Source: Jatrophihabitans sp035642535 (GTDB lineage: Bacteria > Actinomycetota > Actinomycetes > Mycobacteriales > Jatrophihabitantaceae). Taken from it: a stretch of 64,000 nt of DNA. The translations under genes were made by a program, and so were the position numbers. How positions within the stretch are numbered: the stretch's first letter is position 1; each line of letters starts with the position of its first letter. Location of the stretch: the NCBI GenBank assembly GCA_035642535.1, contig DASQSE010000048.1, forward strand, positions 1-64,000, given 5' to 3'. This document shows, in pieces, positions 33,115 to 41,273 of this stretch. The notes beneath the pieces were generated by a model. The model searched no databases. It worked only from the letters and a program-made list of their open reading frames with translations, and was not told where the DNA came from.

Positions 33115-33205
33115 CATTTCATCCGGTTTCGCCCGGGTTCGACCGAATCGGCATGCCTGCCGGAAGGGGATCGAGTCGCGCCCAACCCACCAAGGAGGGG
33201 TTGAC

Positions 33206-34642
33206 ATGGGGCACCGCTCGCTATCCCGTCGCGCATTTCTGGAGGGCCTTACCGCCACCGGAGCGGCGGTCGCATTCGGACAGCTGCCGGGGGTGGCGGA
33301 CGCCGCGCCGAGGGCCGGCACCTCGGCCACCACGTCATCGGCGGCGCTCTATCCAGAACTCGCCAACGACGTTCGGGACGGGCTGCTCCTCACCTACAAC
33401 AAGTACCTGGAGCTCGCCGGGGATTTCGACCAGCTCAAGCCACTCTCGGGTACCGGCACCAACTTCTTCACGGCTAATCACTCGATCGGCCTCACCCGAA
33501 TCGAGGTCCTGGACACCCTCTACCTGATGGAACTCGACGACGAGCTCGCGGCCGCCGTCGACTACATCGTCAACGAGGTCAGCTTCGACATCGACGTAAC
33601 CGTCGAAGTTTTCGAGGCGGTCATCCGCGTGGTCGGCGGCTTGCTGTCCGGCTATCACGCGACCCAGGACCCGCGGCTGCTCGCGAAAGCCAAGGACATG
33701 GCCGACCGGCTCTTCCCCGTCTACGCGCAATCACCCACCGGGCTGCCGTACCGCTTCGTCAACCTGCACACCGGCGCTGTCAGTGGCACGACCAACAACT
33801 GCGCGGAGATTGGGTCGACGGTGGCCGAATTCGGCGATCTGAGCCGGCTGACCGGCGATCCGAAGTACCTCAAAGCCTCCGTCGGAGCGCAGAAAGCAGT
33901 GTTCGACCGGCGCTCGTCGCTGGACCTCATCGGCACTTGGATCGACATTCTCACCGGCGAGTGGACGGTCCCGAACGCCACGATCAACCCGCCGGTCGAT
34001 TCCTTCCACGAGTACCTCTTCGACGGATGGGACTTCCTGCAAGTCCGCAGCGACCTGACCCGGTTCAAGACATTGACCGATGCGATTCTCAAGCGGCTGA
34101 GCTTCACCGCAAACGGCAACAAGTGGTTCGCCACGGTCGATATGAACACCGGCGCGCAGGTGGACACCGAGCAGTCGGAACTCGCGTCGTTCTATGCGGG
34201 GCTGCTCGGCCAGGGCGGGTACCTGGCCGCTGGGCGCGCGTTCCACGATTCCTGGAAGGCTGCGTTGGACACGCGCAAGTACCGCGTGCTGCCCGAGGGC
34301 CTCGACCCCGCTACCTTCGAGCCGACCTCCAAAGGCAACCAGCTACGACCCGAGTACGTCGACTCCGCGTTCAATCTGTGGCTGACGACCGGCGAGCAGG
34401 TCTATGTCGACCGCGCCGTCGAGTACTACAAGAACGTGAAGGCGACCAGCCTGACGCCGAACGGCTACACGATCCTGACGGACGTAGTGACCGAGACGCA
34501 GGGCGATTTCACCTCCGCGTATTGGTACTCGGAGAACATGAAGTACTACTACCTGATGTTCGGCAGGTCCGACCGCTTCAACTACACCAACAACTACCTG
34601 TCCACGGAAGGGAACGTCCTGCGCGGCCTGCTCGGCGTGTGA
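33206..34642 (+). CDS. Secreted class I alpha-mannosidase, GH47 family
   Basis: A 478-residue exported enzyme with a twin-arginine signal (SRRAFLEGL, cleavage near ADA at ~35). The body follows the (alpha/alpha)7 GH47 pattern: IGLTRIEVLDTLYLMELDDE, CAEIGSTVAEFGDLSRLTGD, RPEYVDSAFNLWLTTG, a late SENMKYYYLMF, and the Ca2+-binding end LSTEGN. Family members remove alpha-1,2-linked mannose. GH47 enzymes are mostly eukaryotic, with a minor bacterial branch. ATG 33206 follows AAGGAGGGG. The 3' end overlaps the convergent KASIII gene by 49 bases. Confidence 0.82.
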   Translation: MGHRSLSRRAFLEGLTATGAAVAFGQLPGVADAAPRAGTSATTSSAALYPELANDVRDGLLLTYNKYLELAGDFDQLKPLSGTGTNFFTANHSIGLTRIEVLDTLYLMELDDELAAAVDYIVNEVSFDIDVTVEVFEAVIRVVGGLLSGYHATQDPRLLAKAKDMADRLFPVYAQSPTGLPYRFVNLHTGAVSGTTNNCAEIGSTVAEFGDLSRLTGDPKYLKASVGAQKAVFDRRSSLDLIGTWIDILTGEWTVPNATINPPVDSFHEYLFDGWDFLQVRSDLTRFKTLTDAILKRLSFTANGNKWFATVDMNTGAQVDTEQSELASFYAGLLGQGGYLAAGRAFHDSWKAALDTRKYRVLPEGLDPATFEPTSKGNQLRPEYVDSAFNLWLTTGEQVYVDRAVEYYKNVKATSLTPNGYTILTDVVTETQGDFTSAYWYSENMKYYYLMFGRSDRFNYTNNYLSTEGNVLRGLLGV

Positions 34643-35589
34643 TCGGGCAGGCGGACGACCTGCGCGGCGTAGCTGAGTCCGGCGCCGAATCCGACGAGTA
34701 GCGCCAGCTGACCTGCGCGCGCCCTGCCGGTCTCGAGCAGTCCGGTCAGCGCGATCGGGATGGATGCGGCCGACGTGTTGCCGGACAGGCTGACGTCGTC
34801 GGCGACCACGACGCGTGGCTCGAGTGCGAGCGTCCTGGTGATGGCGTCGATGATGCGCAGGTTGGCCTGGTGCGGGACGAACACGTCGATGTCGCCGAGC
34901 CCGAGGTCGGCTCGACGGCACGCGGCCCGGGCGACGCCGGGCATGTGCTCGACCGCCCAGCGGAACACTTCCTGGCCGGCCATGCGCAGGAACCCGCCGG
35001 CTTCCCACTGGATCAAGCCGTGCTGGCTGCCGTCGCTGCCCATCACGCTCGGCCCGATGCCGGGCCGGTCGGATTCCGACGGGCCGATCACCGCCGCGCC
35101 TGCGCCGTCGCCGAAGATGATCGAGGTACCGAGGTCGTCCGGATCGAGCAACTGGCTCATTCGCTCCGCGGCCACCACCAGGACGTGCCTGACACTGCCG
35201 GTGCGGATGAGATTGTCCGCCGTCTGCAGCGCGTAGCAGAAGCCGCTGCACGCCGCGTTGATCGTCATCCGGCCGGCCCTTGGTGCCTGATCCGCGCCGA
35301 ACGGAGCGGAATCGCCGAGCCCGGCCGGCCGGCTGCAGGTCGCGTCGATGACGAGGTCGACGGCATCGCCCGGCAGACCTGCTGCGGCCAGCGCCTCGGC
35401 TGCGGCCCGGGAGGCGAGCCCGGCCAATTCGTCGGGTGCGCCCACACGTCGCAGCGCGGTGATGCCGGTGCGGGCGCGGATCCACTCGGCGCTCTTGCCG
35501 AACGGCTGGCCGAGTTCGCTGCCGGTCAGAACGTCGGTCGGCTGGGCGGCGCCGAGGCCGAGCAGTTCGGACCCGGGTAATGCCGACAC
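34594..35589 (-). CDS. 3-oxoacyl-ACP synthase III (KASIII/FabH-like)
   Basis: A 331-residue thiolase-fold condensing enzyme with the KASIII triad: Cys114 in NAACSGF, His in VPHQANLRI, and Asn in SLSGNTSAAS. It condenses an acyl-CoA with malonyl-ACP in fatty-acid or polyketide starter steps. GTG 35589 follows GAGGGGGAG. No other fatty-acid synthesis gene is adjacent, so it is not the main fab operon copy; it may use a branched acyl-CoA, given nearby BCKDH and aminotransferase genes (inference). Confidence 0.86.
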   Translation of the reverse strand: MSALPGSELLGLGAAQPTDVLTGSELGQPFGKSAEWIRARTGITALRRVGAPDELAGLASRAAAEALAAAGLPGDAVDLVIDATCSRPAGLGDSAPFGADQAPRAGRMTINAACSGFCYALQTADNLIRTGSVRHVLVVAAERMSQLLDPDDLGTSIIFGDGAGAAVIGPSESDRPGIGPSVMGSDGSQHGLIQWEAGGFLRMAGQEVFRWAVEHMPGVARAACRRADLGLGDIDVFVPHQANLRIIDAITRTLALEPRVVVADDVSLSGNTSAASIPIALTGLLETGRARAGQLALLVGFGAGLSYAAQVVRLPDHTPSRPRRTFPSVDR

Positions 35590-35697
35590 CGCGTCTCCCC
35601 CTCGGACAGCTACTTGGACGTCCTACTATCTGGGCTACCTCCGAGTAGCGCGAGTTGGGCGTGATCGCCGTCACGGACGGCCGCCGTCCTGGCCCGG

Positions 35698-35754
35698 CTT
35701 CGGGAACGGGCGGACCATCCGGGGGCGCTGATTTTGGTCGGGCCGTCCCCGAAG
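35698..35754. terminator. Imperfect stem-loop after chromate transporter gene
   Basis: CTTCGGGAACGG (35698-35709) pairs with CCGTCCCCGAAG (35743-35754), 11 of 12 bases, just past the end of the - strand chrA gene. A likely terminator; the rest of 35590-35777 would hold the KASIII promoter. Confidence 0.35.
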
Positions 35755-35777
35755 CGCGTGACGGCCGGTGCCCGAAG

Positions 35778-37058
35778 CTAGCCGAGCGTCGCGATCAGCG
35801 CGCCGCCGATGCCGCTGAACAGCACCACGATCCACGGCGGGCACTTCCAGATCATGAGCAGGCCGAACGCGGCGAGGGCCAGCACGAAGTCGGCCGGTCG
35901 CAGGATCGAGGAGGTGAACACCGGGCTGTAGAGCGCGGCGAGCAGGATGCCGACCACCGCGGCATTGACCCCGCGCAACGCGGCCTGGGCCGCCGGGTGC
36001 CCGCGCAGCGAACTCCACCACGGCAGCGCGCCATAGGTCAGCAGCATCGACGGCAGGAAGATCGCGACGAGCGCCAGCGCAGCGCCGGCGACGCCGTTCG
36101 GCGGCTGGTTCATCGCGGTGCCGAGGTAGGCGGCGAAGGTGAACAGCGGGCCCGGCACCGCCTGCGCGAAGCCGTACCCGGTCAGGAAGTGGTCCTTGCT
36201 GATCCAGTCCGGCGGCACGACCTGCGACTGCAGCAGCGGCAGCACGACGTGGCCGCCGCCGAACACGAGCGCGCCTGAGCGGTAGAAGCTGTCGCCCATC
36301 GCCAGCGACTGCGAGTTGATGACGCTGCGCAGGATCGGCAAGCCGGCCAACAGAGCGATGAACAGGACCCAGCACGTGATGCCGACCCAGCGTGGCACCG
36401 GGACGGGGACGTCCACCGGTTTCTGCTCGTTGTCGCTGCCCAGGAATCGCCACCCGATGACGGCGGACACCGCGATGATCGTCAGCTGGCCGAACGTGAT
36501 CGGCAGGATGAACACCAGCGCCGCCGCAGCGATCGCGATCGTCCCGCGTGGCTTGTCGGGCGCGAGGTTCTTCGCCATGCCCCAGACCGCTTGGGCGACG
36601 ACCGCGACAGCAACCACCTTGAGGCCGTGCAGCAGGTCGATCGTGTGCGGGCTGGCGTTGTCGGTGAGCAGTGCGACGCCGGTCAGCGCCGCCGCCGAGG
36701 GCAGCGTGAAGCCGAGCCAGGCGACCAGGCCACCCAGTGGGCCGGCGCGCAGGATGCCGATCGACATGCCGAGCTTGCTGCTCGCGGCCCCGGGCAGGAA
36801 CTGGCACAGTGCAATCAGGTCGGCGTAGGTCTTCTCACTCAGCCACTTGCGCTTGACGACGTACTCGTTGCGGAAGTAGCCGAGGTGCGCCACCGGGCCG
36901 CCGAACGACGTCAGCCCGAGCCGGGTCGCGACGCGGAGCACCTCGAACAGCGACCCCCGCTCACCGGCCTCCGCCGCCGTCTTGTGCTCGACCTCAGCCG
37001 GCGTCGTCCGGGTGCCAGGCACCTCCGCCCGGCCGACCGGGTAGACACCTTCCGCCAC
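35778..37058 (-). CDS. chrA: Chromate transporter, CHR family (long form)
   Basis: A 426-residue membrane protein made of two homologous CHR halves: the first begins TRLGLTSFGGPVAHLGYFRNE near residue 45, the second around FYRSGALVFGGGHVVLPLL. The repeated FGGP/FGGG motifs are characteristic. It exports chromate, or possibly another oxyanion or organic anion. The GTG start at 37058 shares a base with the stop codon of the aminotransferase gene (TAGTG), so the two are translationally coupled. That pairing is unexpected for a detoxification protein. Confidence 0.88.
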   Translation of the reverse strand: MAEGVYPVGRAEVPGTRTTPAEVEHKTAAEAGERGSLFEVLRVATRLGLTSFGGPVAHLGYFRNEYVVKRKWLSEKTYADLIALCQFLPGAASSKLGMSIGILRAGPLGGLVAWLGFTLPSAAALTGVALLTDNASPHTIDLLHGLKVVAVAVVAQAVWGMAKNLAPDKPRGTIAIAAAALVFILPITFGQLTIIAVSAVIGWRFLGSDNEQKPVDVPVPVPRWVGITCWVLFIALLAGLPILRSVINSQSLAMGDSFYRSGALVFGGGHVVLPLLQSQVVPPDWISKDHFLTGYGFAQAVPGPLFTFAAYLGTAMNQPPNGVAGAALALVAIFLPSMLLTYGALPWWSSLRGHPAAQAALRGVNAAVVGILLAALYSPVFTSSILRPADFVLALAAFGLLMIWKCPPWIVVLFSGIGGALIATLG

Positions 37059-38029
37059 TAGTGCGCCCCCTGCGCGGCCATGGGCGCCTCGTCGCGGGCG
37101 TCCGCCGCGGCATCCCCGACGATGGCCCGGACGGATGTGCACCAGCCCTCGGGGGCCTGCGTCTCGCCGCGCGCCATGCTCATGTAGGTCTGTTGGATCA
37201 ACGAGGTGATCGGCCCCGGCCGCCCGTCGCCGATGACGAAGCCGTCCAGCTCTACGACGGGCGCGATTTCGTACGCCGTGCCGCAGAGGAACAGCTCGTC
37301 GGCGACGTACAGCTCGGACGGATCCACCTCGCGCTCGACGACCGGGAGGCCTGCCGCGTGCCCGAGTTCGATCACGGTCGCACGGGTGATGCCTTCGAGG
37401 ACGCCGTCGGTGATCCGCGGCGTGACGAGCTCCCCGCGGCGCACCAGGAAGAGGTTCATCGCCTGGCCCTCGGCGACCTTGCCCCGATCGTTGAGGAAGA
37501 TCGCCGAGTCGAAGCCCTTGCGATAGGCGTCGGTGGCCGCGATCCGGGTGTTCAGGTAGTTCCCGCTCGCCTTGACCCGCGGCGGGATCGCCAGGTCGCT
37601 CGAGCGCCGCCACGCGCTGAGCGTGGCGCGGGTGGTCGGCGGCGCGGGCTTCAGCTGCTCGTGCGCGAGGATGAACGCGCCCGCGTCGGCGTCGAGCTCC
37701 TTGCCCAGCCGCAGCTCGTCGAAGTAGGCGACCACGCGGATGTGCGCGTCGGATGTCACGCCGTTCGCCTGTAGCAGGGCGGCGATCGCGGCCGCGTAAT
37801 CCGCCTCCTCGTACGGCAGGCGCATTTGGAAGAACCGCATCGAGCTGTCGATGAGCCGCCTGATGTGGTCGCTCAGGCGAAAGAGCAACAGATCGTCGTC
37901 GGCCGTGTGGTACGCGCGGATGCCCTCGAATACGCTGGCGCCGCGCAGGACCGCCTCGGTTCCGACATGTATCCGGCTGTCGGCCCAGGGCACGAGGTGA
38001 CCGTTCATCCAGCTGTATTTGGGCGACAT
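37058..38029 (-). CDS. ilvE: Branched-chain amino acid aminotransferase (class IV)
   Basis: A 323-residue fold-type IV PLP enzyme. The N-terminal MNGHLVPWADSRIHV is typical of BCATs; the Schiff-base lysine is Lys153 in RVKASGNYLN, and EGQAMNLFLVRRG and GITRATVIELG are PLP-contact motifs. It exchanges amino groups between branched-chain amino acids and 2-oxo acids, feeding the BCKDH complex encoded in the cluster. ATG 38029 lies only 6 bases after a TACGAT -10-like box with no ribosome site, suggesting leaderless translation. Confidence 0.88.
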   Translation of the reverse strand: MSPKYSWMNGHLVPWADSRIHVGTEAVLRGASVFEGIRAYHTADDDLLLFRLSDHIRRLIDSSMRFFQMRLPYEEADYAAAIAALLQANGVTSDAHIRVVAYFDELRLGKELDADAGAFILAHEQLKPAPPTTRATLSAWRRSSDLAIPPRVKASGNYLNTRIAATDAYRKGFDSAIFLNDRGKVAEGQAMNLFLVRRGELVTPRITDGVLEGITRATVIELGHAAGLPVVEREVDPSELYVADELFLCGTAYEIAPVVELDGFVIGDGRPGPITSLIQQTYMSMARGETQAPEGWCTSVRAIVGDAAADARDEAPMAAQGAH

Positions 38030-38030
38030 C

Positions 38031-38062
38031 GCAGTATCGTATCACGCTATCGGCAGTCGTTA
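38031..38062 (-). promoter_or_regulatory. Motif copy f, promoter of ilvE-chrA
   Basis: On the - strand, CCGATAGCGTGATACGATACTG ends next to the ilvE start; TACGAT (38041-38036) is 6 bases before the ATG. Aligns with copies c, e, i and l. Confidence 0.55.
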
Positions 38063-38133
38063 TTATGACTGTGCAGGTCGTTGATGGACGCGACGAGCAC
38101 TTCGTGTCATGCACCCTGCCGACCAGTTGTTCG

Positions 38134-38156
38134 CTAGTATCGGTTACCGATCACGA
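38134..38156 (+). promoter_or_regulatory. Motif copy g, inverted repeat before the PadR gene
   Basis: ATCGGT-T-ACCGAT (38139-38151) is a perfect inverted repeat about 44 bases before the PadR start, preceded by AGT. It shares the TATCGGTTAC part of copy e. A candidate autoregulatory site. Confidence 0.55.
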
Positions 38157-38194
38157 GATCCGACTCGTGTGAGGAACCACCTCCGGAGGGCGCA

Positions 38195-38587
38195 ATGGCG
38201 AAGGTGATGGCTGCCGAGAGCCGCAAGGCAGTCGAGGCGCACAAGACGATGGAGGAGCACTCGAAGCTCTTCCGAGACCTGCTTCTCGGCTTCGTCAAAA
38301 TCCATGTCCTCCACCACGCCGAGCAGGAGGCCGTCTACGGCGTCGGCATCGCCGCGGAACTCGCGCGGCACGGCTACAACCTCTCACCCGGCACGCTCTA
38401 CCCGCTGCTGCACAACATGGAGGCGGCGAACTTCCTGCAGCGTGACGACCGCATCGTGGGCGGCAAGGTCCGCAAGTACTACCGGATCACGCCCGTCGGC
38501 CGGCGCGCGCTGAAGGAAGTACGGGAGAAGGTCGCCGACCTCGTCGACGAGGTGCTGCCGGCGCAGCCGCGCCGGAAGTCCAGCTGA
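38195..38587 (+). CDS. PadR-family transcriptional regulator
   Basis: A 130-residue PadR regulator. The winged HTH covers residues ~30-105 with the hallmark YNLSPGTLYPLLHNMEAANF and the wing GKVRKYYRITPVGRRAL; the first 30 residues form an extra charged helix. PadR repressors sense phenolic acids or other small ligands and dissociate from inverted repeats. ATG 38195 follows CTCCGGAGGG. It is divergent from ilvE-chrA and is the only clear transcription factor between 21 and 60 kb, so it is the best local candidate for the regulator that reads the repeated motif (inference). Confidence 0.86.
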   Translation: MAKVMAAESRKAVEAHKTMEEHSKLFRDLLLGFVKIHVLHHAEQEAVYGVGIAAELARHGYNLSPGTLYPLLHNMEAANFLQRDDRIVGGKVRKYYRITPVGRRALKEVREKVADLVDEVLPAQPRRKSS

Positions 38588-38600
38588 CCGACACAAACAA

Positions 38601-38633
38601 AAATGGTGCCGCTCATGACGAGCGGCACCATTT
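38601..38633. terminator. Bidirectional terminator
   Basis: Perfect 14-bp arms AAATGGTGCCGCTC and GAGCGGCACCATTT with loop ATGAC, bounded by A-rich and T-containing flanks, in the 55-bp gap between the convergent PadR gene and the 155-residue hypothetical gene. Confidence 0.85.
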
Positions 38634-38642
38634 CGCAGTCTG

Positions 38643-39110
38643 TCAGCGGCCGTCGACGGACCTGACGGCCTCGACCGGTTTGAGCTGCAGCCCGATCGGG
38701 GCCTCCGCGGGCAGCACCCACCTGATGTACGGATAGCCCGACTCGACATGCATCTGATTCGCGAGGTCGGTCGCTGCCGCGAACGCCTCCTCCAGCTTGC
38801 CGATGTCCTCCGCCTCGAGCGCCGCCACGACGTCGGGCAGCGCCTCGCGCTGGAACCGCTCGAGCCGCTCCCGGTGCTTGGGTCGCAGCACCTTGAGCGT
38901 GTTCTCGAGCTTGGTCAGCCTCCGCAGGTAGTAGCCGGCGAGGTCCCAGTTCCCGCCCCGGGCGGCGTAGATCAGGTGCCACCAGCTGTGCCCGACCTTC
39001 TCCATCACGGCCGGCGTGTCCGGCAACGCGGCGGACATCTCCTCGAGGGTGAGCTCGTTCTCCTCAGTCTTGACCGTGTACTCGTCTGCTTCGCGTGGTT
39101 GCGTCGTCAT
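38643..39110 (-). CDS. Conserved helical protein of unknown function
   Basis: A 155-residue soluble, mostly helical protein. It contains SWWHLIYAARGGNWDLAGYY, an arginine/glutamate-rich amphipathic middle, and a conserved-looking end with NQMHVESGYPYIRWVLPAE. The layout suggests a four-helix bundle; no heme or metal motif is evident. It starts 7 bases after the stop of the ABC substrate-binding protein, so both are co-transcribed. The GYPY-x-x-W phrase also occurs in that lipoprotein, which may be chance. I do not recognise a functional family. Confidence 0.7.
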   Translation of the reverse strand: MTTQPREADEYTVKTEENELTLEEMSAALPDTPAVMEKVGHSWWHLIYAARGGNWDLAGYYLRRLTKLENTLKVLRPKHRERLERFQREALPDVVAALEAEDIGKLEEAFAAATDLANQMHVESGYPYIRWVLPAEAPIGLQLKPVEAVRSVDGR

Positions 39111-39117
39111 AAGCTGC

Positions 39118-41175
39118 CTATTCGTAGTAGAAGGTCATGGGCATCGTGTTGGACGGCGTCTTCAACTGCAGGCTGTTCAGTACGCGCCCGGGAACATTGC
39201 CTAGGTTGTTCTTCGCGTAGTAGAGGCCGTAGAACGCCAGGCCGAAGCCGCAGACGCCGGCCGACCACACCTGGTCGGCGTGCAACTGGAAGATCTTCTT
39301 GCCGAGCCGGATCCGCTCTGCCTCGTCGGACTGCAGCCCCTTGTAGTAATAGTCCATCGCGGTCTTCAGGTCGCCGACCGAGGCGGGCGGCTCGACGCCT
39401 TGCGTGCCGTTGGAGAGGAACCATTGCACGTAGGGATAGCCGATGAGACCACTGACACCGATGGTCAGTGAGGGAATGAGACCGTACTCGGCGACGAAGG
39501 GGTCTTCGACGCCTTGCAGGGCGTTGATGTGCACCATGATCTCGTTCGCCGCGACCTTCTCGACGATGAGCAACCCCTCGATCGGCCCGTTCGTGCAGTC
39601 GACGCCGATCTTCTGCCACTGCTGTTTGATCATGTCGCCGATCGAGGTGTAGTCGACGATGCTTTCCACATTCTCGATGTCCAGCCGGACCCGCTTGCCG
39701 GATGGAGTCAGCCGGAAGCCGCTGCTGTCGCGCTTGTCCAGGCCGATCTGGTCGAGCAGCTTGTTCGCCTGCGCGACATCGTGCGTGGCCCAGCGGTTGT
39801 CCCACTCCTTGCCCAGGTAGTAGACGCTGGTCTCGGCGGGCCGGCTCGCCGTGGGCGTTGCGGTGCCGAGGAAGAACGTCTCGTTGACCTGGTGCCGGTC
39901 GATGGCCAGCGACAGCGCGCGCCGGAACTCGACCGTCCGGATCAGGTCGCCGATCTCCTTGTCCTTGTCGTAGGCAAGGTTGAACCGCACCGCGCAGTCG
40001 AGGGACACGCTGGGGTTCTTGTGGATGGTGTAGTCGCTGCGCTCTTGGTTCTTGATCAGCACGGTGAGGTCCTTGACCTGCAGGCCACGGTCCTGGAAGT
40101 CATAGGCGCCGGCGGCCGCTTGGACGGTCTCGGCCTCGAGGGTCTTGACCTCGCTCATGCTGATCTTCGGGATGTACGGCAGCTGGTTGCCCTCGGTGTC
40201 CACCCAGACGCTGTACGGGTTGGCGGTGAACTCCCACGGCGGGTTGTTGATCGGCCGGCTCACGGTCCACGGGGTGAGCGTCGGCAGGTCCGGGTTGAGG
40301 TACCAGGTGTTGCGGTTGAGCAGGTAGAGCGGCCAGCTGTCCAAGCCGGCGTCCTTGGCCAACTTGGTGGCCTCGGCCTCCGATGTGTACGCCGGGTGGA
40401 ACTGTGACAGGTAGTGCTTGGGCGCATAGCCGCCGCCGCCGGTCGCACCCCCGTAGGACACCCCGCCCAGGTCGTTCGCACTCGCGAAGAACAGTGGCAG
40501 CGCGGGATACGGAACCGCGGACTTGTAGCGCACCGTGTAGTCGTCCACCCGCTCGACGCTGACCGGCTTGCCCGCGATCTGCAGCGACGCGTTCGGATGG
40601 GCGATCGTCGTGTTGAGAGTGATGTCGTTGCGCCAGAAGAGGATGTCGTCGGCGGTGAACGGATGCCCGTCCGACCACTTCATCCCGCGTCGCAGGTAGA
40701 TCGTGAGCTCGGTGGCGTCCGCGCTCAACTGGTAGTCCCGGGCGATATTCGGTACGACGTTCTTGAGCTCGTAGTCCCAGTACAGAAGACTGTCCGGGCC
40801 GGCACAGAACAGATTCCCGTTCTGGTAATCCTCAACGCCGGCGAACGCGCGCCGGAGCACGCCGCCGTACTTGCCGATGCCGTCCACCGGCTTGATGACC
40901 AGCGGGTCCTGGCCGATCCGGTCGGCGACGGCGGGGAGCTTGCCGGCCTTCGTCTGCGCGGCGAAGACCGGGGACTCCTTCAACGTGGTCGGGAACTTGC
41001 TCCTGTCCGTGATGACCTCGCCGCCCTGGACCCCGGGCAGCGTGTTCGCAGCATCCGACGGGGTCGACGACGTACCGCCGCCGCCCGTGCATGCCGACAG
41101 CACGATGGCGCTCCCGCCGATGTACGCCGCGGCACGGAGAACGTCTCGTCGAGTCGGTTCATAGGTGGTGGCCAA
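39118..41175 (-). CDS. ABC transporter substrate-binding lipoprotein, SBP_bac_5 (oligopeptide type)
   Basis: A 685-residue extracytoplasmic binding protein, long for family 5. The N-terminus has twin arginines (TRRDVLRAAAYIGG) and a lipobox LSAC with Cys29, so it is probably exported by Tat and lipid-anchored. The family signature appears as LTIYLRRGMKWSDGHPFTADD at ~155-175 (typical of Dpp/Opp/nickel binders). A TTG start at 41175 is the best available. The matching permeases and ATPase are on the opposite strand at 43.2-47.6 kb. Ligand probably a peptide or peptide-like compound. Confidence 0.87.
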   Translation of the reverse strand: MATTYEPTRRDVLRAAAYIGGSAIVLSACTGGGGTSSTPSDAANTLPGVQGGEVITDRSKFPTTLKESPVFAAQTKAGKLPAVADRIGQDPLVIKPVDGIGKYGGVLRRAFAGVEDYQNGNLFCAGPDSLLYWDYELKNVVPNIARDYQLSADATELTIYLRRGMKWSDGHPFTADDILFWRNDITLNTTIAHPNASLQIAGKPVSVERVDDYTVRYKSAVPYPALPLFFASANDLGGVSYGGATGGGGYAPKHYLSQFHPAYTSEAEATKLAKDAGLDSWPLYLLNRNTWYLNPDLPTLTPWTVSRPINNPPWEFTANPYSVWVDTEGNQLPYIPKISMSEVKTLEAETVQAAAGAYDFQDRGLQVKDLTVLIKNQERSDYTIHKNPSVSLDCAVRFNLAYDKDKEIGDLIRTVEFRRALSLAIDRHQVNETFFLGTATPTASRPAETSVYYLGKEWDNRWATHDVAQANKLLDQIGLDKRDSSGFRLTPSGKRVRLDIENVESIVDYTSIGDMIKQQWQKIGVDCTNGPIEGLLIVEKVAANEIMVHINALQGVEDPFVAEYGLIPSLTIGVSGLIGYPYVQWFLSNGTQGVEPPASVGDLKTAMDYYYKGLQSDEAERIRLGKKIFQLHADQVWSAGVCGFGLAFYGLYYAKNNLGNVPGRVLNSLQLKTPSNTMPMTFYYE

Positions 41176-41225
41176 CGCTGATCACGCCCTCGGGTAGGTA
41201 CGTTGCCTCCCGTGTGTGTTCACGG

Positions 41226-41254
41226 ATCTCGATATTGCGAAATGATAGCGAGAT
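41226..41254. promoter_or_regulatory. Motif copy h, inverted repeat before the substrate-binding protein
   Basis: ATCTCG-A-TAT then 9 bases then ATA-G-CGAGAT: a 29-bp inverted repeat containing CGATATTGCGA, about 50 bases before the binding-protein start. Confidence 0.6.
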
Positions 41255-41273
41255 AGCAGGTTGTGTCAACGGC

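Larger units (their letters stand above)
32798..33205. other. 408-bp intergenic region with several hairpins
   Basis: No convincing gene. It holds CAGGTCTCTC-TG-GAGAGACCTG (32851-32872), a perfect 14-bp stem CACGCGGCCCCTAC/GTAGGGGCCGCGTG (33002-33015 and 33024-33037), GACAGGACCTGTC (33073-33085, overlapping a TTGACA at 33071) and the palindrome GACAACGTTGTC (33103-33114). The last two lie in the promoter of the GH47 gene and could be operators. Confidence 0.6.

Noticed and set aside
33017..33205. Longer start for the GH47 protein
   Set aside because: It would put an Arg-rich stretch and hairpin sequence before a textbook Tat signal that has its own AAGGAGGGG site.
35859..38114. A 778-residue - strand frame continuing from chrA through ilvE
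   Set aside because: Only its C-terminal 426 residues look like protein; the rest overlaps the clear aminotransferase gene out of frame.
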